In this document: piece by piece, positions 1-5,078 of the stretch
Layout: each line of letters starts with the position of its first letter
Position numbering within the stretch: position 1 is the first letter of the stretch
Origin: Myxococcales bacterium
Lineage (GTDB): Bacteria; Myxococcota_A; UBA9160; SMWR01
Assembly: GCA_022571825.1 (NCBI GenBank)
Contig: JACZXC010000250.1
Span: forward strand, 1-5,078
DNA length: 5,078 nt
Reading direction: 5' to 3'
Translations under genes and position numbers: made by a program
The notes under the pieces: model-generated
The model's database searches: none
Told to the model about the DNA's origin: nothing
Seen by the model: only the letters and a program-made list of their open reading frames with translations

Positions 1-432
1 CAAAGGTACAGGGTGAGCATCGAACGCGTTGAACGTCTATTCAGCACGCGGCCCAGAATAAGGGATGCGCCCGGCGTGCCCGTTCCAGGGGGTGCGCTGG
101 CGGTCGAGTTCCAGGACGTGTTCTTTGCCTACCGCCCGGAAAATGAGGTACTGAAACATGTATCTTTTCGGCTGGGGACCGGCAAAGTGATGGGGCTGTT
201 GGGTCGAACGGGCAGCGGCAAAACCTCTCTGTCGCGGCTGCTGTTCCGCTTCTATGACGCCAGCCGGGGTTCGGTCCGCGTGGGCGGAGTGGATGTACGC
301 GAGCTGGCGCTCTCTGAGCTGCGTCAACGGGTGGGCGTGGTCACTCAGGAGGTCCAGCTCTTCCAGGCATCGGTGCGGGAGAATCTGACCCTTTTTGACG
401 AATCCATCGACGACGAGCTTATTCTCGAGGGT
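1..432 (+). CDS. ABC exporter, linker and first half of ATP-binding domain (both ends missing)
   Basis: Fragment of an ABC-type exporter subunit with fused membrane and ATPase domains. The frame is open at the window edge (residues QRYR precede the GTG at 13), so the missing transmembrane part lay upstream. Counted from that GTG, residues 1-15 resemble the exporter linker (ERVERLFSTRP). The nucleotide-binding domain follows: A-loop region FFAYRPENEVL, Walker A GRTGSGKT (residues 64-71), and a Q-loop with Gln112 followed by LFQASVRENLTLFD. Family resemblance stops at about DDELILE (codon ending 429). The LSGGQ signature, Walker B Asp-Glu and switch His are all absent. The frame runs on to a stop at 898-900, but that tail is antisense to pilT and has no ABC character. 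The product could not hydrolyse ATP. Substrate cannot be assigned. GC (53-63% in sampled stretches) is lower than in the core genes. Confidence 0.85.
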
Positions 433-435
433 CTT
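418..435. other. Hybrid junction between ABC exporter and pilT fragments
   Basis: The plus-strand ABC frame and the minus-strand PilT frame both lose family resemblance here, so two unrelated truncated genes meet head-on. The shared point contains the palindrome CTCGAG (424-429). It reads Leu-Glu in frame in both genes: ILE at the ABC end and TLEN at the PilT end. The exact breakpoint cannot be fixed without the parent sequences. A short match of roughly 6-10 bases is consistent with an assembly or amplification chimera, or with end-joining. Confidence 0.75.
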
Positions 436-747
436 CACGCCCAACGGAATCACGCGAAAGACGATTCCGAGGCTACCTCGCTGTTGGAAACAGTTGACGC
501 GAAAACGCCCGAGGCCGGCGATCCCATAGGCGAGGTCGACCTCGCGGGTCTCCTCGAAGCGCTGCTTCTGGACCGGATTCATGATCTGGGAGGACATCAC
601 CTGGACGTCTTCCTGGGTCAGGCGCTCGCTGTTCTTGAGCGGGACGAGGGCGCCGTCCAGGCGGAACATGGGCGGAAGCCCTGCCTTGATGTGGATGTCC
701 GAGGCGCCGCCCTTGAGCGCCACCTTGAGGATTTCGTTCAGGTCCAC
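424..747 (-). CDS. pilT: PilT-type twitching motility ATPase, N-terminal domain only (3' truncated)
   Basis: N-terminal part of the hexameric retraction ATPase that depolymerises type IV pili at the cytoplasmic base of the pilus machine. A GTG start at 747 gives VDLNEILKVALKGGASDIHI, which matches the usual PilT beginning. The stretches GLPPMFRLDGALVPL, a QKQRFEETREVDLAYGI-like segment and FRVNCFQQRG follow, covering the PAS-like N-terminal domain of about 107 residues. A GAGAGGGG (752-759) lies 4 bases upstream as a plausible ribosome site. Resemblance ends after RVIPLGVKTLEN. The whole C-terminal ATPase core of a roughly 350-residue protein (Walker A, Asp box, Walker B, His box) is missing. 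The frame stays open to a stop at 37-39, but that tail is antisense to the ABC fragment. PilT rather than PilU or PilB is inferred from the N-terminus alone. Confidence 0.82.
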
Positions 748-944
748 AATACCCCTCTCACTCCCTCTCCAGCGTCTGCACCACGCCCACAGCGATACTT
801 CGTCCTGTTTCCGGGCCGCCTTGAGGGGAAGCGCGCCCGCATCGAACCGTCCCGTGAGTGCGGAATTCCACGGTTCCGCTGTAAGAATCTCTCAGGTTGA
901 AGTGGATATCGGACGACACCGTGGGGTTGGGTGACGCGGAGCGG
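748..944. other. Spacer between divergent pilT and hypothetical gene
   Basis: This 197-base spacer should hold promoters for both flanking genes, but I could not pick out a convincing -35/-10 or sigma-54 motif. It contains overlapping inverted repeats (844-879). It also contains a weak minus-strand frame of 53 codons (GTG at 919, TGA at 758-760) ending 10 bases before pilT. The last residues of that frame, GRSIAVGVVQTLE, resemble the end of EF-Tu/EF-1A-type GTPases. The similarity is too short to call a gene. Confidence 0.4.
844..879. repeat. Overlapping inverted repeats, possible operator or hairpin
   Basis: GAACCGT (844-850) is matched by its reverse complement ACGGTTC (870-876) across 19 bases. 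Overlapping this, GCGGAA (860-865) pairs with TTCCGC (874-879) around an 8-base loop. The loop side contains the palindrome GGAATTCC (862-869). The two pairings exclude each other, so this could be alternative RNA structures or a protein-binding site upstream of pilT or of the divergent gene. No regulator is implied by the sequence, and chance is possible in a GC-rich spacer. Confidence 0.3.
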
Positions 945-2504
945 ATGCGTGTGAAATCCTATCGAGCCTGGGGTCGCGTGGCCGCGGCTGGCGCATTCGC
1001 CGCGGTCGTCCAATCCGCTTGTATGCTTCCGGTTCGACTGGCACCGGCGGTGACGGGCCGAGTGATCGATGCGGAGACTGGCGCCCCGCTTTCGGACGCC
1101 CTCGTCGTGGTGCGCATCGACGGGCGCTACCACGAGTTTCTACCCGATCGCGACCTGCTCGCGCACTTGGAGGCTCGAACCGACAACTCGGGTCGCTTCC
1201 TCACCGCGCCTCTCCGGAGCCCTGGACTCAGTGCCTGGCCCTTGCTGCGGACGGAGGCCCAGGTCGTCGCCGTTCTCCTGGAGGGCTACCAATGTGCGCA
1301 ACCGAGACCGGTGCGACCGGGAGAGCCCCTGGAGATCCGCCTGACATCCGCGCTCGATGAGGTGGCGCGCCGCGAATCGTGTCATCCGCTGCCGGTGCGC
1401 TCGGGCGAGGCGGTCGCCTATATGGAGGCCTGGCGTTCGCTGTTTCCCGCCCCCAGCAACGCTCTCACGGCGAGCGACCGGGAGATGGACCGCGTCCTCG
1501 CCGCGCGCTCGGTCCTGGGCTTCGGCGAAAACTGCGAAGGCCCGGTCCTGGATCTGGCGCTGGCTCCCGGTGGCGTTCGCGCCGCCCTGCTGGTGACGAC
1601 GGGACGCGACATCGAGGTCCACGCGCTGGAGCTGGCGGACGGGCACACGGGGGTCCCTGTGCGGGTCGGCCGGGAACCGCGTTCTCCCCCTCGGCGACTG
1701 GCGTGGACGAGCCCCCTCGAGCTCGTGCTGTGGGAGCCAGCCAGCGCGATCCAGCGCTCGATCTCGCCCTCGCGACTGGCGATGCGGAGCGTGGAGTGGG
1801 TGTGGACCGCGCCCGGTGCCCGGAGCCAGGCTCCGGCGGCGCCGGCACTGGGGCTTGGTCCCGATCGACCGCGCGCGCCATTGGATCCCGCCGATCTCAA
1901 TGATGAGGGGGACGCATTGTGGCTCGGTCGCTCCTTCAGCATCCGCCGCTCCCCGGACCCCGCGACCGGACTCGGCATCGAGAAGTTGCGGATCACACGT
2001 CGCGACGGAACCACGACCGAGGTCGAGATCCCCGGTGAAGCCTGCGGGCCGGTGGGCCGATTCGGACGCCCCCACGACCGGATCGCGGCCGGCGGGCGTT
2101 GGGCGATCGACCTGCGCTTCGTCGAGCACGGCTGCCACGCCGTCGCGATCGACCTGGAGACCGGCGACTGGGTGAAGCTCGATCGCGCCACCGAGAAGGC
2201 GAGTTGCCGCGACTCGCGCCGTATTTCCGCCGCACACCTTCGCCGCGCCCTCCGCGGCTATTCGCGCGAGCTGGAGGCGGCACTTTCGAAGCAAGGGGCC
2301 GATCCGACCGCGACCTACTCATTGCAAATCAGCGGTGAAGGGGCCGTCACAGCACAGATCCGCGACTTCGCGGGCCGGCTGCAGCGGTTCAGCGGTCCGC
2401 GCTTCCCCGTCCGCACCCCCTTGCGCCGGATCGAGGTCGTGGGTGTCGCAGCGACCGGGCTCGGTCGTTCCCTGTCTTCAGCGCCGGGTCCCGAGCCGCT
2501 GTAG
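945..2504 (+). CDS. Exported (possibly lipidated) protein of unknown function with carboxypeptidase-regulatory-like domain
   Basis: Unrecognised 519-residue protein. I chose the ATG at 945. The frame extends up to a TTG at 897, but only from 945 does it begin with a clear secretion signal: a basic n-region (MRVKSYRAWGR) and a hydrophobic VAAAGAFAAVV, then QSAC with Cys26. That Cys could be a lipidation site, but Gln at -3 is not a good lipobox, so ordinary cleavage is also possible. Residues about 36-112 (VTGRVIDAETGAPLSDALV, later TDNSGRF) fit the carboxypeptidase-regulatory-like beta-sandwich, often found in surface proteins. The remaining ~400 residues match no family I know. Segments such as LDLALAPGGVRAALLV, WAIDLRF and VAIDLETGDWVKL look like beta-propeller strands. 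The GCGATCGACCTG 12-mer recurs at 2102 and 2145, encoding AIDL twice. The start site lacks a strong Shine-Dalgarno (GGAG at 938-941 is very close). Strong GC bias at third positions supports real coding. It converges with the CMD gene, with stops 29 bases apart. Confidence 0.8.
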   Translation: MRVKSYRAWGRVAAAGAFAAVVQSACMLPVRLAPAVTGRVIDAETGAPLSDALVVVRIDGRYHEFLPDRDLLAHLEARTDNSGRFLTAPLRSPGLSAWPLLRTEAQVVAVLLEGYQCAQPRPVRPGEPLEIRLTSALDEVARRESCHPLPVRSGEAVAYMEAWRSLFPAPSNALTASDREMDRVLAARSVLGFGENCEGPVLDLALAPGGVRAALLVTTGRDIEVHALELADGHTGVPVRVGREPRSPPRRLAWTSPLELVLWEPASAIQRSISPSRLAMRSVEWVWTAPGARSQAPAAPALGLGPDRPRAPLDPADLNDEGDALWLGRSFSIRRSPDPATGLGIEKLRITRRDGTTTEVEIPGEACGPVGRFGRPHDRIAAGGRWAIDLRFVEHGCHAVAIDLETGDWVKLDRATEKASCRDSRRISAAHLRRALRGYSRELEAALSKQGADPTATYSLQISGEGAVTAQIRDFAGRLQRFSGPRFPVRTPLRRIEVVGVAATGLGRSLSSAPGPEPL

Positions 2505-2533
2505 GTCGCGAAGCTCGAAGGGGTGACCGCCGC

Positions 2534-3085
2534 TCATCGCTCGGGAAGCGTCGGCAGATCGAGATGCGCGTCGGGTTGAACGCCGAGAGTGTTCAGCGCC
2601 ATTGACACCAGCCGGTATTGGCCGACGGTGAAGATGAGGTCCAGCACCTGTTCGGTATCCAATCGGGTCGACAGCGCCCTCCAGGTCTCATCGGAGATGA
2701 AAGCGTCGGTATGCAGCTCATCGGTGGCGCGGAGCATCGTGCGGGCCAGCTCGTCCCAGCCCGGCGCGTCGGGACCCTGGGTGATGCGCTCGATCTCGTC
2801 TTCGGAAACGCCGCACTCGCGGGCGATCAACACGTGCTGGCCCCACTCATAGCCGGCGCGGCACAGCCACCCCACGCGCAGGATCACCAGCTCGCGCTCT
2901 CTCGGCCGGAGCGTCGACTTGGCCAATACGTGGTTTCCGAACCCGAGCCAACGCTTCATGAGCTTCGGGTGGTGGGCCAGGGTTCGGAAGATGTTCAGGA
3001 TGGGGCCTTCACCGAACCGCTTTCGGATCTCGGGATCGATCCGATCGATCGGGAGGGGTTCGAGCCGGGGGGTGCCCAGTCGCAT
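2534..3085 (-). CDS. Carboxymuconolactone decarboxylase (CMD) family protein
   Basis: A 183-residue all-helical AhpD/CMD-fold protein, probably cytoplasmic. The ATG at 3085 has GAGGAG 6 bases upstream (3092-3097). Extending the frame to 3169 would add 28 low-complexity residues and overlap the end of recA, so I rejected that start. The family core runs from about residue 37 to 125: HHPKLMKRWLGFGNHVL, then RERELVILRVGWLC (64-75), then YEWGQHVLIARECG (79-92). AhpD enzymes carry CxxCxxxH; here the positions before His84 are Ala77 and Glu80, so the redox pair is absent. Cys75 lies two positions too early to replace it. This E-W-x-x-H form is common among CMD-like proteins of unknown substrate, so peroxidase-partner activity is unlikely and no decarboxylase activity should be assumed. 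The gene follows recA in the same direction after 52 bases and may be co-transcribed. No terminator is evident between them. Confidence 0.85.
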   Translation of the reverse strand: MRLGTPRLEPLPIDRIDPEIRKRFGEGPILNIFRTLAHHPKLMKRWLGFGNHVLAKSTLRPRERELVILRVGWLCRAGYEWGQHVLIARECGVSEDEIERITQGPDAPGWDELARTMLRATDELHTDAFISDETWRALSTRLDTEQVLDLIFTVGQYRLVSMALNTLGVQPDAHLDLPTLPER

Positions 3086-3091
3086 GCATCG

Positions 3092-3097
3092 CTCCTC
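3092..3097 (-). promoter_or_regulatory. Ribosome binding site of the CMD gene
   Basis: GAGGAG on the minus strand, 6 bases before the ATG at 3085. It decides the start in favour of 3085 over the longer frame that would begin inside recA. Confidence 0.65.
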
Positions 3098-3137
3098 GTG
3101 AGGCCTGGAGTCCGTCGCATCCGCGTTGGGTGGGTGG

Positions 3138-4256
<1,119 letters not shown>

Positions 4257-4264
4257 CTCTTGAT

Positions 4265-4269
4265 CCTCC
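4265..4269 (-). promoter_or_regulatory. Ribosome binding site of recA
   Basis: GGAGG on the minus strand, 8 bases before the recA ATG, inside the 25-base gap after the thpR stop. Good match and spacing; it supports the chosen recA start. Confidence 0.75.
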
Positions 4270-4281
4270 GATCCTTAGGGC

Positions 4282-5078
4282 CTAGGGGGTGATAGAAACT
4301 GATGGGGTTACCAGGGGAATGCGTTCCAGCGGCGTGTACCGCGCCCCCGAACGCCGAAGCTCACTGCGGAACAGCACGGCCTCGCTCACGTTCCAGGCCG
4401 CCGGCTCCGGGGTCATCGCGGAGGGAGCCGAGGGAAAACGGCGACTGCGCACCCGCCCCAGCGTGAGGTGCGCGCGAAAGCGACGAGGTTCCGGAGCGAA
4501 ACCCGCCGCCACGACCCCGCGCTCGACGGCCTCGGCCAACTCCTCCAGGGGCTCGACCGGCGCCACGTCGAGGACGATCAGGTTCGGCCGGCGCGCTGAG
4601 GGAAAAGGGCGCACACCGCCGAGCCGAACCCGAAACGAGCCCAGTGAATCCATCTCCCGGCTCACACAGCCGACGAGCTCCGGAATACGATCCACCGCGA
4701 TCTCGCCCAGGAATCGCAGGGTCACGTGCAGGCCCTCCGGACGCACCCAGCGCACCGCCTCTTCGTGGGTACCAAACCAGACCCCTGGTCTGGTTTTGAT
4801 GTATTCAATCAGTTCGCGGAGCGCGACAATTCTCGATCGATGGCCGATGTAATGCGGGTGCATGGTCAGCAGGAATACCGTTCTTTCCTCGTACGCAATA
4901 TCGAATTCATCTTTGTACACCTGCAATACTTCGCGCGGGTTTGAATAACGCTCGCCAAGCGGATTCATGAGCGGCGCGTCATCCAGAATCCAGTCGACCG
5001 GAAGCTCTACGAATCCGGTGGACTCACCGTCGGCAACAATCTCGTACGGCCGATCGTCCGCCATTAACGATGAGTCAT
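4282..5078 (-). CDS. thpR: Hybrid frame: deacetylase C-terminal part joined to RNA 2',3'-cyclic phosphodiesterase (ThpR/LigT)
   Basis: One open minus-strand frame running off the window edge. Residues are counted from the in-frame ATG at 5064, which is internal: DSSL precedes it. Residues 1 to about 105 are a polysaccharide deacetylase fragment. From about residue 105 (RWVRPEGLHVTLRFLGE) to the stop it is ThpR, a two-histidine phosphodiesterase that opens 2',3'-cyclic phosphate RNA ends. Both catalytic motifs are present: HVTL (113-116) and HLTL (199-202), the latter followed by GRVRSRR. The C-terminus LFRSELRRSGARYTPL is typical. The ThpR part is about 155 residues against a usual 180-190. 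Its first ~30 residues (beta strand and helix before WVRPE) are missing and replaced by deacetylase sequence. A thpR-recA pair is a well-known order, so ThpR is the native neighbour here. The fusion is more likely an artefact or accident than a bifunctional enzyme. Confidence 0.85.
   Translation of the reverse strand, partial: DSSLMADDRPYEIVADGESTGFVELPVDWILDDAPLMNPLGERYSNPREVLQVYKDEFDIAYEERTVFLLTMHPHYIGHRSRIVALRELIEYIKTRPGVWFGTHEEAVRWVRPEGLHVTLRFLGEIAVDRIPELVGCVSREMDSLGSFRVRLGGVRPFPSARRPNLIVLDVAPVEPLEELAEAVERGVVAAGFAPEPRRFRAHLTLGRVRSRRFPSAPSAMTPEPAAWNVSEAVLFRSELRRSGARYTPLERIPLVTPSVSITP
4741..4760. other. Hybrid junction between deacetylase and thpR
   Basis: The sequence changes family within THEEAVRWVRPEGLH on the minus strand. 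Deacetylases of this type carry a THEEAxRW-like segment near their C-terminus, and ThpR proteins carry (R)WVRPEGLHVTL. The codons for RWV (4744-4752) can belong to either parent, so a short shared sequence sits at the join and keeps the frame open. GC falls to the right: 43% for 4861-4920 against 72% for 4441-4500. Confidence 0.72.
4744..5078 (-). CDS. Polysaccharide deacetylase, C-terminal fragment (5' end outside window, 3' end lost)
   Basis: Part of a NodB-homology deacetylase of the PuuE/allantoinase-like cyclic-imidase branch. The segments DSSLMADDRPYEI, VELPVDWILDDAP, ERTVFLLTMHPHYIGHRSRI and PGVWFGTHEEAVRW are the ones I recognise from that family's second half, including the late TMHPHYIGHRSR motif. 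The TFDDG metal motif and the first HxxxH lie upstream, outside the window. The natural C-terminus is replaced by ThpR sequence. Substrate is unknown; family members act on N-acetyl or ring-amide groups. GC is clearly lower and codon choice looser than in recA or thpR, which suggests a different source genome. Confidence 0.7.
4774..4796. repeat. Perfect 10-bp inverted repeat with 3-base loop
   Basis: AAACCAGACC (4774-4783), loop CCT, then GGTCTGGTTT (4787-4796) plus one more T. In the plus direction it has the shape of a weak intrinsic terminator (hairpin followed by TTTT). It lies inside the deacetylase coding sequence (KTRPGVWF) about 15-30 bases from the hybrid junction. It may be a coincidence of codon use, or a fold-back structure that helped create the join. 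Confidence 0.45.

Noticed and set aside
430..900. C-terminal half of the plus-strand ABC frame as a new protein domain
   Set aside because: It is the antisense of pilT and its spacer: no ABC motifs, and the minus strand matches PilT well.
897..944. Earlier start (TTG 897 or GTG 921) for the hypothetical exported protein
   Set aside because: These would put polar residues in front of a clear signal peptide and have no better ribosome site than the ATG at 945.
2490..2545. Possible bidirectional terminator between the convergent genes (CCCGAGC / GCTCGGG)
   Set aside because: The arms are 42 bases apart, lie inside both coding ends and have no T tract, so I cannot support a terminator.
3033..3052. 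Overlapping GATC-rich palindromes (GGATCGATCC and CCGATCGATCGG)
   Set aside because: They lie inside the CMD coding sequence and follow from codons for the repeated Ile-Asp-Arg/Ile-Asp-Pro residues; no neighbouring copies suggest an origin or methylation cluster.
4321..4394. GTTC...GAAC and GGAAC...GTTCC repeats upstream of recA as a LexA box
   Set aside because: They are inside thpR coding sequence with spacings of 17-22 bases, unlike known LexA sites.

Overview
This 5.1 kb window looks like a high-GC bacterial chromosome segment. The central part is about 60-72% GC in the 60-base samples I counted by eye. The RecA sequence, the thpR-recA gene order and a PilT homologue suggest a Deltaproteobacteria, Myxococcota or Binatota-like lineage. 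This lineage call is inference, and the source could be a metagenomic contig.

Layout, left to right. Positions 1-~430 (+) hold a fragment of an ABC exporter: the linker plus the first half of the nucleotide-binding domain. Positions ~424-747 (-) hold the N-terminal domain of a PilT-type pilus retraction ATPase. The two fragments face each other and both break off at the same point, a CTCGAG. Positions 748-944 are non-coding or weakly coding, with an inverted repeat. Positions 945-2504 (+) encode an exported, possibly lipidated protein of unknown function with an N-terminal carboxypeptidase-regulatory-like beta domain. Positions 2534-3085 (-) encode a carboxymuconolactone decarboxylase (CMD) family protein that lacks the redox CxxC. 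Positions 3138-4256 (-) encode a complete, canonical RecA. Positions 4282-5078 (-) form one open frame that joins the C-terminal part of a polysaccharide deacetylase to an N-terminally truncated RNA 2',3'-cyclic phosphodiesterase (ThpR).

The core (about 430-4750) reads as a normal housekeeping locus. thpR, recA and the CMD gene run in the same direction with short gaps and could be one transcription unit. It converges on the hypothetical gene, which is divergent from pilT.

The most notable feature is that both outer edges are hybrids. At each edge a recognisable gene fragment of visibly lower GC (43-63% in the windows counted) is joined inside a conserved part of a second, unrelated gene. 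The simplest explanation is chimeric assembly or amplification at short matches. A real rearrangement with gene truncation at both ends is the alternative. I found no CRISPR array, tRNA, rRNA, insertion sequence or convincing new defence or mobile system.
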